48,660 bases of DNA from Methanosarcina baikalica. GTDB lineage: Archaea > Halobacteriota > Methanosarcinia > Methanosarcinales > Methanosarcinaceae. The first letter of the stretch is position 1, and each line of letters begins with the position of its first letter. The notes beneath the pieces are model-generated. The model was not told where the DNA came from. It was given only the letters and a program-made list of their open reading frames with translations, and did not search any database. The translations under genes were made by a program, and so were the position numbers. The DNA lies in NCBI RefSeq assembly GCF_031461075.1, contig NZ_JAVKPK010000026.1, forward strand, positions 1 to 48,660, written 5' to 3'. Positions 34,213 through 43,471 of this stretch are shown piece after piece.

Positions 34213-35772
34213 TCAACTATTTTCAGGAATCAATGATTTTTGCCTCAGCAGGCGGTTATAGGTAATTGCAAACCTGTGGGCTTCGTCCCTGATCTCCTGG
34301 ACAAAGAGGGAGGCCTTTTCATCTCTTTTGATGGGAAGAGGAGATTTGATACCTGGCATATAGATTTCTTCTTCCCTTTTGGCTATGGAAATGATAGGAA
34401 TCCTTATTTTGAGCTTCCGGAGTTCCTGAAAAGCTGAAGAAAGCTGCCCTTTCCCCCCGTCTATAATAATTAAGTCAGGCATATCGTGTTTATCCTCAAG
34501 CAGGCGGGAATAACGCCTGCGCACAACCTCGGCAATGGAAGCGAAGTCATCAATTCCTTCAACACTTTCTATTTTGAAGCGGCGGTAGTTGTGTTTATCG
34601 GGCCTGCCTCCCCGAAACTGAACCATGGAGCCGACTGTAGCCGTGCCTGAAAGGTGGGAGATATCAAAACATTCTATAACAGTCGGAAGTTTCGGAAAGG
34701 AAAGTTTACTCTGCAGGGCTTCGAGCTTTTTCCGGTCTCCGAAAAATCCGATCTCAACATTTTTCAGGGCAAGGTCAAGAAGTTCTTTTTTCTCCCCCTG
34801 CTTCGGAACCGTAACTCTAACTTTTTTTCCTTTAACGTGGGACAGAAAATCAGCAAGCGACTCTTCGAGAAGCTCAGGCAAGATCAGTTCTTCAGGTGGC
34901 TCATTTTCTGAATAATACTGTACCAGGAACTCTTCCAGGAAATTTTCTCCAAAGGCAAAAACATAGTCCTGCTTGTCCTCAAGAGTACCTTTGTAAACCT
35001 TGAAGAGCATGAGGTAGACAGTATCATCCCTGACAATATAGTTCAGGATGTCCTCGTTGTACTTTTTTTGCCTTTCCATATTTTGCTTTTCCTGGAGATT
35101 TTCAAGGGCTGCAATCTCATCCCTTAGAGCCATAGCCTGCTCGAATTGCTGCTTTGCTGCCAGTTCCCTCATATCTTTTTCTATGGACTCTATAAGCTCT
35201 CTGATATTGCCTTTCAGGACAGATATAGCTCTTTTCACCTTCTCCCCATATTCTTGCGTGGAAACTGCACCTATACAGGGCCCGCTGCATGCGGCTATAT
35301 GGTATCTGAGGCAGGCACGCTTCGGCATCTGTCTGCAGGTCCTGAGCTGGAATGTCTTTCTTACAACCTCAAAAATATAATCTCTTTCCCGTGCAGAAAC
35401 GAAGGGCCCAAAAAAATTTCCACCCTCTATTTTCTTTCGGGCAAGCCTGATCCGGGGAAACTTTTCTTCAGTCAGGTGGATGCAGGCATACCGTTTTGAG
35501 TCCTTGAGAGCAATGTTGTACCTTGGCCAGTGTTTTTTAATAAGGGTATTTTCGAGAAGAAAGGCTTCTACTTCAGTGTTTGTGACAATGAAGTCAAGGT
35601 TCCTGGCAGTCTGCACAAGGCTCTCTGTTTTCGAGTCATGATCTCGTTTCTGGAAATAGCTACTCACCCGTTTTTTAAGGTCCTTTGCCTTGCCCACGTA
35701 CAGCACAACCCCATCTTCATTCTTGAAAAGATAGCAACCAGGCAGATGAGGAAGGGCCTCCAGGTCAATCAT
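34213..35772 (-). CDS. uvrC: Excinuclease ABC subunit C, lacking the C-terminal HhH domain
   Basis: A 519-residue UvrC. It has an N-terminal GIY-YIG nuclease (GCYLFKNEDGVVLYVGKAKDLKKRV, 12-36), a Cys-containing region (CLRYHIAACSGPC), a UVR domain (~196-231), and the RNase H-like nuclease (IECFDISHLSG, DLIIIDGGKGQLSSA). The protein ends at EAHRFAITYNRLLRQKSLIPENS, just where most UvrC proteins begin a tandem helix-hairpin-helix DNA-binding domain. It makes the 3' and 5' incisions around a lesion. The start ATG 35772 has TGAGGT upstream. It lies 40 bases after uvrA. Confidence 0.96.
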   Translation of the reverse strand: MIDLEALPHLPGCYLFKNEDGVVLYVGKAKDLKKRVSSYFQKRDHDSKTESLVQTARNLDFIVTNTEVEAFLLENTLIKKHWPRYNIALKDSKRYACIHLTEEKFPRIRLARKKIEGGNFFGPFVSARERDYIFEVVRKTFQLRTCRQMPKRACLRYHIAACSGPCIGAVSTQEYGEKVKRAISVLKGNIRELIESIEKDMRELAAKQQFEQAMALRDEIAALENLQEKQNMERQKKYNEDILNYIVRDDTVYLMLFKVYKGTLEDKQDYVFAFGENFLEEFLVQYYSENEPPEELILPELLEESLADFLSHVKGKKVRVTVPKQGEKKELLDLALKNVEIGFFGDRKKLEALQSKLSFPKLPTVIECFDISHLSGTATVGSMVQFRGGRPDKHNYRRFKIESVEGIDDFASIAEVVRRRYSRLLEDKHDMPDLIIIDGGKGQLSSAFQELRKLKIRIPIISIAKREEEIYMPGIKSPLPIKRDEKASLFVQEIRDEAHRFAITYNRLLRQKSLIPENS

Positions 35773-35812
35773 TTTTAAACCTCATTTAATTAAATTTAAG
35801 TATATACGGAAT

Positions 35813-38800
35813 TTAAATTAGCTGCTCTTCAAATGCTTTATCTGCCCTGTGTTTGAATCCTTCGGAACTTTCTTCGGAGTCTTCTTCAAAGTCTTCAGAG
35901 CCATCACTCATATCGTCTTCAGACTCTTCATAATAGGCCTCAAACACTTCTCCTTCTTCACAAACTGCCTCAATTGGCTCTGCCTCAGATATTTCCAGAT
36001 ATGATGCCCCCCCTGAAAGCCTGGGAGCAAGGAAACGCGCAGTATGGCTTCCCTGAACCATGGACACTTCCTCCGGAGTCCCTGAAGCAATAATTTCTCC
36101 GCCTGCGTCTCCACCTTCGGGACCAAGATCGATGATATAGTCTGCCGATTTAATTACGTCCAGGTTATGCTCTATCACGACTACGGTATTTCCTTTTGCT
36201 ACAAGCCCGTTAAGGACCGAGATCAATTTTTTTACATCATGGAAGTGAAGTCCGGTAGTGGGTTCATCAAGGAGATAAATGGTCTTTCCAGTGCCCTTTT
36301 TAGAGAGCTCCCTTGTCAGCTTTATTCTCTGGGCTTCCCCTCCAGAAAGGGTTGTTGAACTCTGCCCGAGCTTGATATAGCCCAGCCCGACTCTTATTAA
36401 AGTGTCGAGCTTGCCTTTGATTGCAGGGATATTCTCGAAATGTTCTGCAGCCTCTTCTACTGTCATATCCAGAACGTCTGCAATCGATTTGCCTCTGTAC
36501 TTTACTTCGAGAGTTTCCCGGTTGTAGCGTGTGCCTTTGCATTCCTCGCATTCGATGTACACATCAGGTAGGAAATTCATTTCAATTTTTATCAGCCCAT
36601 CTCCCTGGCAAGCTTCACAGCGTCCTCCCTTTACGTTGAAGGAGAAACGCCCGCTTTTGTACCCCCGAATTTTTGCCTCCTTCGTTTCGGCAAAAGCCTG
36701 CCGGACGGCATCAAAGACCTTGGTATAGGTGACAGGGTTCGAGCGAGGAGTCCTGCCAATAGGGCTCTGGTCAATAACGATTACCTTGTCTATCTCGGAA
36801 TCAAAAGCCAGCTCGTCATAGTCGCCTGGTGTTACACTTGATTTATTTATCTTTTTCATCAGTGCTTTGTACAGAGTGTCATAAATAAGCGTGGACTTTC
36901 CAGAACCCGAAACACCTGTGACAACTGTCAGGAGCCCTATAGGGATATTCACATCCACATCCTTCAGATTATTTGCCCTGCAACCTTTAAGCCGGATGAA
37001 CTCATCGCTCTGCCGGCGGAGAGCAGGCGGTTTTATCTGCTTTTTTCCTGAGAGGTACTGGCCTGTCAGAGACTCAGGATTCTTTTCTATTTCTTCAGGC
37101 GTACCTTCGGCTACTACATAGCCGCCATGGATGCCTGCCCCTGGTCCTATATCCAGTACATAGTCCGCAGCCCTGATAGTATCCTCATCGTGCTCTACAA
37201 CAATCAGGGTATTTCCCAGATCTCGCAGGGTCTGAAGAGTCTGGATAAGCCGCTCGTTATCCTTCTGGTGCAGCCCTATGGAAGGCTCGTCGAGTACATA
37301 GAGCACTCCCATAAGATTCGAGCCAATCTGTGTAGCCAGCCGGATTCTCTGGGCTTCCCCTCCTGAGAGAGTGCCTGAACTCCGGGAAAGAGTGAGATAC
37401 CCGAGCCCCACATGCTCAAGGAAGCCAAGCCGGGAACGGATTTCCTTTAAGACCTGTTTAGCGATCCCCTTTTCCTTTTCAGAGAGTTCCAGGTTTTCGA
37501 AAAACTGAATACAGTCTATGATTGAGAGGTCTGTCGTATTCACAATGGATTTATCGCCGAGCTTTACTGCGAGCACTTTTTCCTTCAGACGCTTGCCTTC
37601 GCATTGCGGGCAGGGCTGGACCTGCATGAATTTTTCAAGTTCCTTTCGTCGGTAATCAGACTTTGTCTGGCTGTACAGCCTATCAGACTGCGGGAGCAGC
37701 CCTTCCCAGGTGCCTTTGTGAGACCAATGAGCATCGCCGTTCTTCATACTCATGCTGAACTGAATGCGTTCGTCTGAGCCGTACATGAGGACCCTGTACT
37801 GCTCGTCTGATAGAGCCTCAATAGGGGTAAAAATGTCAAAACCGAAATGTTTTGCCACAGCTGCCAGGTGCTGGCTCCGGTAACTGTCCAGGTAGTTTCT
37901 GTACAGAGCGACAGCTCCGTCTGCAAGACAGAGAGTTTTATCCGGAATAATCAGGTCAACGTCGAACTCCATCTTGATCCCGAGCCCATTACAGGCTTCA
38001 CAGGCCCCGAAGGGGCTGTTGAAGGAAAACATCCTGGGCTGGAGTTCTTCGAAAGACATTCCGCAGACCGGACAGGCCATGTTAGAGGAATAGAGGTGGT
38101 CTTTTCCTTCAGAATCAATGGCAATCAAGAGCCCGTCTGCTTTTTTGAGGGAGTTTTCGCAGGCTTCCACCAGCCTTGAGCGGTCTTCTGCAGGATCCAG
38201 CCGGTCGATCACCACTTCGATATCGTGTTTTTTGTAACGGTCAAGGGCAATATTATCGTCAGTCCTGTGAATTTCCCCATTTACTCTAACCCTGGTGAAG
38301 CCTTCGCTGTTCAGGTCTCTGAAAAGCTGCTGGTATGTCCCTTTCTTCTGGCGAATGACTGGTGCGAGAATGGTTACCACACCTTCACATTCTCTGCTGA
38401 TGCTGTCCGCAATCTTTTCAGGAGATTGCGACTTGATTTTTATATTGTGAACCGGACAGTAGGGAGTTCCGATTCGCGCAAAAAGCAGCCTAAGGTAATC
38501 GTAGATTTCGGTAACTGTCCCGACCGTACTTCGAGGATTTTTCGATGTTGTTTTCTGCTCAATGGAAATTGCCGGAGATAACCCCTCGATGCTGTCCACA
38601 TCCGGCTTGTTCATAATCCCGAGGAACTGCCGCGCATAGGCAGAGAGGGACTCCACGTAGCGCCGCTGCCCTTCGGCATAAATAGTGTCAAAGGCTAGGG
38701 TAGATTTCCCTGAGCCTGAGACGCCTGTAATAACAATGAACCTGTCCCTCGGGAGTTCCACTGTGATATTTTTCAGGTTGTGTTCCCGTGCCCCTTTGAT

Positions 38801-38815
38801 GATAATATTTTTCAT
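35813..38815 (-). CDS. uvrA: Excinuclease ABC subunit A
   Basis: A 1000-residue UvrA with two ABC ATPase modules (GVSGSGKST near residue 33 and again near 640; LSGGEAQRIRLA and LSGGEAQRIKLT). Zinc modules are CPVCG...CEACNGLG, CPQCEGKRL, and CEACQGDG...CEECKGTRY. It recognises helix distortions and hands the site to UvrB. Usual length is ~940; the extra ~55 residues form a very acidic C-terminal tail (YYEESEDDMSDGSEDFEEDSEE...). It is the first gene of the minus-strand uvrA-uvrC-uvrB series; GAGAG precedes ATG 38815. Confidence 0.97.
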   Translation of the reverse strand: MKNIIIKGAREHNLKNITVELPRDRFIVITGVSGSGKSTLAFDTIYAEGQRRYVESLSAYARQFLGIMNKPDVDSIEGLSPAISIEQKTTSKNPRSTVGTVTEIYDYLRLLFARIGTPYCPVHNIKIKSQSPEKIADSISRECEGVVTILAPVIRQKKGTYQQLFRDLNSEGFTRVRVNGEIHRTDDNIALDRYKKHDIEVVIDRLDPAEDRSRLVEACENSLKKADGLLIAIDSEGKDHLYSSNMACPVCGMSFEELQPRMFSFNSPFGACEACNGLGIKMEFDVDLIIPDKTLCLADGAVALYRNYLDSYRSQHLAAVAKHFGFDIFTPIEALSDEQYRVLMYGSDERIQFSMSMKNGDAHWSHKGTWEGLLPQSDRLYSQTKSDYRRKELEKFMQVQPCPQCEGKRLKEKVLAVKLGDKSIVNTTDLSIIDCIQFFENLELSEKEKGIAKQVLKEIRSRLGFLEHVGLGYLTLSRSSGTLSGGEAQRIRLATQIGSNLMGVLYVLDEPSIGLHQKDNERLIQTLQTLRDLGNTLIVVEHDEDTIRAADYVLDIGPGAGIHGGYVVAEGTPEEIEKNPESLTGQYLSGKKQIKPPALRRQSDEFIRLKGCRANNLKDVDVNIPIGLLTVVTGVSGSGKSTLIYDTLYKALMKKINKSSVTPGDYDELAFDSEIDKVIVIDQSPIGRTPRSNPVTYTKVFDAVRQAFAETKEAKIRGYKSGRFSFNVKGGRCEACQGDGLIKIEMNFLPDVYIECEECKGTRYNRETLEVKYRGKSIADVLDMTVEEAAEHFENIPAIKGKLDTLIRVGLGYIKLGQSSTTLSGGEAQRIKLTRELSKKGTGKTIYLLDEPTTGLHFHDVKKLISVLNGLVAKGNTVVVIEHNLDVIKSADYIIDLGPEGGDAGGEIIASGTPEEVSMVQGSHTARFLAPRLSGGASYLEISEAEPIEAVCEEGEVFEAYYEESEDDMSDGSEDFEEDSEESSEGFKHRADKAFEEQLI

Positions 38816-39547
38816 TTTTTTTCTCTCGGGTTTTTCTTGTATCAGTTGAATCGGTTAAATGAGAATTTTTAAAGTTGGAGATAAAGTTTGAGATCTCAGA
38901 GATCTGGAAACAATATGAACTAAGAAAATCTTTTGAAAAGCTTATATTTGCTTCTCGAATAGTTTGTTCAGGGAGATAATTCTATGTATTATTATAAATA
39001 ACTGATTATAATTAAATAATACTTACTTTGCTAAATTCTGGCTTTCTCGTTAATATCCTGGCTCTCGCCAATTGGTGCCCTGATTTCTCTGCGGGTTCCT
39101 CAATATAAACTCCCAGATTTTTTAACACATATAACAAAATGCAGACTTTTTATTAATAGAGTAATATAGCAGATTGAAAGTATTAAGCAGTAAATAAACT
39201 GCTCTTCGAATTGATATTTATCAGGCTAAGCCGATTGACAATGAATTGTATAATTTACTTACATTTAATTTTTCATCTGTTTGCCTTCAATACTTTCAGT
39301 TTAGAAAAAACTGTTTCCCCTGCAAAATAGCGTCAGAAAACCTGTGAAGCCAGAAACAGATCCTCAAAAAAGCAAGGAGGAAAACATCGGTAAAATGCAA
39401 GAAGAGTGGAGTTTGAGGTTTTAACCATGTGATAAGTGGGTAGATTATTGTTATCGTATATATATTTATCCACTTTTGTATATTTTAATGAATTCATATG
39501 AAATTTATTTGTAAGTATCTCAAAGTAAGTATTTTCCGTATATCCAC
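38816..39547. other. uvrA upstream region and AT-rich relic DNA
   Basis: No intact gene. The minus strand at 39273-39330 reads YFAGETVFSKLKVLKANR and stops, like the tail of a DDE transposase. An 86-residue minus-strand frame (39333-39593) could be the frameshifted continuation of the IS66-like relic to its right. The uvrA promoter was not identified with certainty. Confidence 0.35.
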
Positions 39548-39812
39548 TTATAGGTATCTTACTGAAAGTATACTCGTCGAGAGCCGATACCAAAACTCAA
39601 AATTACTTCTTTGAACTTGGATTCTCAAATCCATAAGAGTCTCATAACTATTCTTCATTTTAAAATCGATAACACCATCATAGATAGCAACATGATGTTC
39701 TAAAATTAATAGAAAAACAGTTTTTTTATATCCAATTTTTCCTAGTTCCGAGGAAAATTGTGCAGCCTTCATAGAAAATTGTGTAGCCTTCACAGGCGAC
39801 ATGAATAGTTAC
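39548..39812 (-). pseudogene. Relic of an IS66-family 5' end
   Basis: ACATGAATAGTTAC (39799-39812) differs by one base from the right inverted repeat of the IS66 element at 7750. The adjacent sequence ATTGTGTAGCCTTCACAGGCG matches ATTGTAGCCTTGCAACGGC of that element. The minus-strand frame FSSELGKIGYKKTVFLLI...VAIYDG parallels FSSFRGKIAYNLNLILI...LVIYETG of the IS66. The rest is too decayed to follow. Confidence 0.55.
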
Positions 39813-39874
39813 GGAAAATATTAAGAAAAAAGAGAATTTAATAGAGACCTTAGCATAAGTAACATAGAAGAAGC

Positions 39875-40115
39875 CTAGAGGTGCTGTCTCTACCGTATCC
39901 CCCAATACAGCATCTCCGAAGTATTATGCTCCCCCAAGCAATTAGTTCGAAGAAGGATCAGCGGCCCCCAGGATATTCTTTTATTTTTGATGATACCCCA
40001 AGCTCTACTCCACAACTCCAGTATGTACTAATAACGTAAATTATTTTAAATTAATTATATCAAAAATTGTTTTTAAGCAAAAAATAGCTAGGCGTAAAAA
40101 ATTTTAAGCTAATGG
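39875..40115. repeat. Long direct repeat, copy left of the IPK gene
   Basis: About 235 bases (GAAGAAGCCTAGAGG ... TTTAAGCAAAAAAT) are repeated in the same orientation at ~41510-41745 with roughly 85% identity by eye. A third, more distant copy covers ~23750-23990, where it contains the end of one small ORF and the whole of another. Confidence 0.85.
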
Positions 40116-40339
40116 TATTTTTTAATCCAATGTTCACTTTGTTCCTTTTACCATCCCTAAAATCAGCAAGGGATAGGTCGCTGGGTTAAAGCTTTTTTTC
40201 GTTTGTTACTCCCGCAGGAAGTTCTGAGAAGACTAATTGACAAAAGTCTGCCGAATATCTGTAATGGCTGTTTCTATAGTGACTTCTCCAGACAGGAAAG
40301 TCACTGACGTTATAGCCCTTTTGTAATTCTTTTATTGAT
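40116..40339. other. Spacer before the DUF4157 remnant
   Basis: Contains an inverted repeat GTGACTTCTCC...GGAAAGTCAC (~40280-40308). No gene is seen, although the lost N-terminal part of the DUF4157 protein may have been here. Confidence 0.3.
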
Positions 40340-40536
40340 ATGAGTGATGTAAGGTTTCATTATAATTCGGATAAACTTTTAAAGGAAAGGGTTTTGGCTT
40401 ATTACCTAAGGGACAAATATTATGTAACCGATAGGACAGACATTTGCCCCATAGGCGTGGCATGTGTATGGTTCAGCAGGCTCAGAGTATGCAGATGACG
40501 AGCTTGAACATAAACAATAATGTCAACTTGCAGTGA
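40340..40536 (+). pseudogene. Degraded DUF4157 domain, in-frame with the downstream kinase after a frameshift
   Basis: Frame 2 from ATG 40340 reads MSDVRFHYNSDKLLKERVLAYY and YVTDRTDI, matching DUF4157 (pattern DVRVHYNSxKPxxxxALAYxxGxxIxVxxG). The HEAWHVVQQ-like part follows in another frame: GMCMVQQAQSMQMTSLNINNNVNLQ, then TGA at 40534-40536, then DEDMKRLIS, the kinase frame. The zinc HExxH motif is lost. DUF4157 is found at the N-terminus of cargo proteins of extracellular contractile injection systems. So an original DUF4157-kinase fusion seems to have been broken by a frameshift and one stop codon. Confidence 0.65.
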
Positions 40537-40545
40537 GATGAAGAT

Positions 40546-41328
40546 ATGAAGAGATTAATTTCTGAAGCCATCGGGATGCAATCCATAAATATAATTCAAA
40601 TGGCTGGGCATGTTGAAAATTTTCGAAGAATAAATGAGGGTAGGAAAATAGCAAAAAGAACAAATCAGAAAGAATATGAGATATATGCCAATCCAGGGGA
40701 ACTTCGAGATATTATACCTGCCACAGAACGAACCAATCGAGATGATCAAGAAGTAAGCGACATGGGTGAGAATGTTATAATAATGCAAAACAGGTTTTAT
40801 GGGATTGAAGAACAGCCGCATGTGGCTCTGGATATAAAAATAGGGAAGAGTACTGCCTCCAGATCTCAACTCTTAGAATCCGGGGAAAAAAATCGAGCTG
40901 GTGCTTTATTTAAAGAAATGAAAATGAAGCTATACGATATTTATACTAAATCTTATACTCGAGGATGGCGCGCTATTCCAATAGATGATGGAAATAGGGC
41001 GAAAATCGGTAGAAATTCTGAAACCTTCTTGAGAGAACAATTGGATAGAATAAATGTGAGCAAAGGTGCTGCGTTAAGAAATATTATAACTCAACTTTAC
41101 CTGATCAAAAAGAGATTAAAGCAAAATCAAAGAACGTTTATCGCATCCAGTATCCTGATAGTTATTGATCTTCAACATCCAGAGAACGCAAGTGCAAAAT
41201 TAATTGATTTAGCACATCCTATCGATGCGAGTAATAGATTATTTCAAAAATATAAAGAAAGTTTTGATGAGGGAATAATTTCACTTATCACTTTTGTTGA
41301 AAATTATGCAGCAGAACAAAAGGTATAA
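40546..41328 (+). CDS. Inositol polyphosphate kinase (IPK)-family protein
   Basis: A 260-residue protein with the full set of IPK-family landmarks in order. These are QMAGH (18-22, cf. Q-x-G-G-H), a basic ATP-site strand with E-x-x-x-Y (KRTNQKEYEIY, 37-47), LRDIIPA (53-59), VIIMQNRFYG (77-86), the catalytic ALDIKIG (94-100, canonical D-x-K-x-G: D96, K98, G100), ASSILIVID (200-208, canonical SSLLxxYD), and IDLAHP (220-225, canonical IDFAH with metal-binding D221). Known members are mainly eukaryotic IPMK, IP6K and IP3K, which phosphorylate soluble inositol phosphates. The ATG follows a single TGA that separates it from DUF4157 remains in the same frame, so it may be the toxin/effector domain of a former fusion. 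The catalytic residues look intact. Confidence 0.75.
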   Translation: MKRLISEAIGMQSINIIQMAGHVENFRRINEGRKIAKRTNQKEYEIYANPGELRDIIPATERTNRDDQEVSDMGENVIIMQNRFYGIEEQPHVALDIKIGKSTASRSQLLESGEKNRAGALFKEMKMKLYDIYTKSYTRGWRAIPIDDGNRAKIGRNSETFLREQLDRINVSKGAALRNIITQLYLIKKRLKQNQRTFIASSILIVIDLQHPENASAKLIDLAHPIDASNRLFQKYKESFDEGIISLITFVENYAAEQKV

Positions 41329-41509
41329 GAGTACAGGTATAAGAGTACAAGTAGTATGAAATCTCGAAAATCTAGAGATCCGGTATTCCCTCTTGCGACT
41401 CTTTTATTCATCTTATTATATCATTTTTGAAAAAGATAGAACAAAATCATCTCCGTAGAAGAGAATTGTTATTAAAATTAGTAACATGTTATTAAAAATA
41501 GTGACATAA

Positions 41510-41745
41510 GAAGAAGCCCAGAGGCGCTGTATCTACTGTATCCCCCAACACAGTATTTCCGAATTTATGCTTCCCAAACATATTAATTCGAAGAAGGATC
41601 AGCGGCCTCCAGGAGATTCTTTTATTTTTGATGATACCCCATCTCTACTCCACAACTCCAGAATATACTAATAACACAAATTATTTTAAATTAATTATAT
41701 CAAAAATTGTATTTAAGCAAAAAATTGTTTGACGTAAAAAGTTTC
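41510..41745. repeat. Long direct repeat, copy right of the IPK gene
   Basis: Second copy of the repeat at 39875-40115, same orientation. The two copies bracket the DUF4157-IPK unit (1.6 kb apart). Confidence 0.85.
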
Positions 41746-42311
41746 AAGCCCATGATAGCCCTTTTTATATGTAGGATTTTACGCACCTGAGACCCAAAAT
41801 CAAGTACAATAAATGTTATGGTTAAGTATGAAGAAGACTTGCAAAGAAGGTATGTAACTTAACTGAGTAGAGAACTAAATTACATGAATTGGACCAGGCC
41901 TTATGGATCACTTTTAAAGACTCTCAAAGACTCTGGAAAACTCTAAAAGGCTTTTCTTACACCGATTTTTTATTAAACCTTGTCTGATTTTAAATTCTTA
42001 TTCTGTTGCGTTCCGGTTTCATGCTTGGTTTAGCCGCAGACACTGATGATTTTTAGCTTTCAAAACCCAGAATTCTCACCAGATTCCAATCTATCTAGTG
42101 CTGAACATATCAATAAAATACGCAAAGAATATACAAAGAATATATATGGATCAACCAATCACAGCTTTGTAAATATATTTTTTTACCACATTATATTATT
42201 TCAATTTCCGAGCAGGCAAGGCATTGGTAATCTATTTTACTAGAATTATATTATATAATTACAGTAATAAACTATTATTTCTGGAGAAATGAGGTACCAA
42301 ACAACAATTCA
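41746..42311. other. Non-coding spacer
   Basis: GTAGGATTTTACGCACCTGAGA (~41771) resembles ~19971, an old insertion-sequence end. A 65-residue frame at 42046 is not supported. Confidence 0.35.
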
Positions 42312-42720
42312 ATGGTTGCTTGTCCAAATAATTCATGCAAATTTTATTGTGTTATTGACCAAGGCAGTGTTGTCGGAAATGGAACTTCCATAAGCCGCGG
42401 AGAAAAAACCCGAAAATAAATTTGCCGCCACTGTGGGGAAATTTTCTGTGGCCATACAGGCACTTTTTATTATGATATCGCAAAGAGGAATCTCTCGTTG
42501 ATTTAGCCCTGAAAGTGGTCAGGAAGGGAATGGGTGAAGAAGCTACTGATAATGTATTGAGGACAGAGCCAGTTACTGCAAGCAGATAGTTAAGTCGTGC
42601 TGCAGAGCAATGTGATAAGGTAAAGAAAATTTCATGAAAGAAACTACTAACATTCAGGTGGTTCAATAGACAGCGGCCGGAATCTCGAACCCTTAATTGT
42701 CCGATTCTCACAACTTCTAT
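42312..42720 (+). pseudogene. Relic of a zinc-ribbon transposase
   Basis: ATG 42312 reads MVACPNNSCKFYC ... GNGTSISRGEKTRK, then TAA, then ICRHCGEIFCGHTGTFYYD ... LSLI, then TAG, then ALKVVRKGMGEEATDNVL in another frame. C-x-N-x-x-C and CRHCG...GTFYYD is the N-terminal pattern of IS1-like and related insertion-sequence transposases. Multiple stops and at least one frameshift; no catalytic domain remains. Confidence 0.65.
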
Positions 42721-42904
42721 AAAGTTTTCAATGCATAAATTTAATATAGAACAGTGTATAAAATATTATTGTGTTGGGTGAGAATAAGGGTGTTTTTTAA
42801 TTTATAAATTTATTTTTGTTTAGCTCCAGGGCCTCACCTGAATAAAAAAAAGAAGTAAGCGAAACATTTAATGTGATGGGGACAAAATAATAATAGGTGG
42901 TATA

Positions 42905-43225
42905 TTGGGAGACATTATTAAGTATACTCGGTACGTAAAAGTGCCTGGAAAAATCTTTGAGCCCGTGAACGGTATAGTAAAAGCGGGTCTGTATAAAGAT
43001 GAACAGGTGGTCTTACAATGGTTTGTGCACAATAAAGCTGAGCAAAAAATAGATTACTACGACAAAAAGATTACCGAGATGAAGCAGAAATATGATATGG
43101 ACTTTTCTACTTTTGAGAATAGAATCCATTTGAGAGCATCAGAAACGGATTTTGAAGAATGGGATGATTTAGTACTCTGGGGGAGCTACGTTAAAGCATA
43201 CCAATACTGGGAACAATTCTGCTGA
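42905..43225 (+). CDS. Hypothetical 106-residue protein
   Basis: TTG start at 42905 with AGGTGG five bases upstream. An N-terminal beta part (KYTRYVKVPGKIFEPVNGIVKAGLY, VVLQWFVHNK) is followed by a helical part (KKITEMKQKYDMDF) and a Trp/acid-rich end (ETDFEEWDDLVLWGSYVKAYQYWEQF). The size and surroundings (antitoxin and transposase relics) would suit half of a toxin-antitoxin pair, but no family is recognised. Confidence 0.55.
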   Translation: MGDIIKYTRYVKVPGKIFEPVNGIVKAGLYKDEQVVLQWFVHNKAEQKIDYYDKKITEMKQKYDMDFSTFENRIHLRASETDFEEWDDLVLWGSYVKAYQYWEQFC

Positions 43226-43281
43226 GTTAAATCTTAAAAAATTGACAATTCGACCATCTCTTCTAAGCCTTAATTCAAATG

Positions 43282-43471
43282 GATAATTAATTACTGATCT
43301 TCTTTGTTGGAATTGAAAAAGCAAAAACAACTATTGAGAATATTCTCCTGACCTGCCGGACTGCTGTGTCTGTCGGATCTACCTGAATCGAGGTCAGGGA
43401 ATATCTATGAAGCCATTAAAATGCATTTACAGGGACTGGAGGAGAACAATTTACCCGTTCCTGAACCCTAA
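43282..43471 (+). pseudogene. HicB-like antitoxin remnant
   Basis: SPDLPDCCVC, then a shifted frame YEAIKMHLQGLEENNLPVPEP and TAA at 43469-43471. This is the typical HicB end (PDLPGC ... EAI..HLEGL.E.G.PIPEP). The start and middle are scrambled. No hicA partner is seen nearby. Confidence 0.6.

Noticed and set aside
42352..42711. 119-residue minus-strand frame
   Set aside because: The plus strand of the same stretch carries recognisable transposase pieces, so the minus frame is a shadow.
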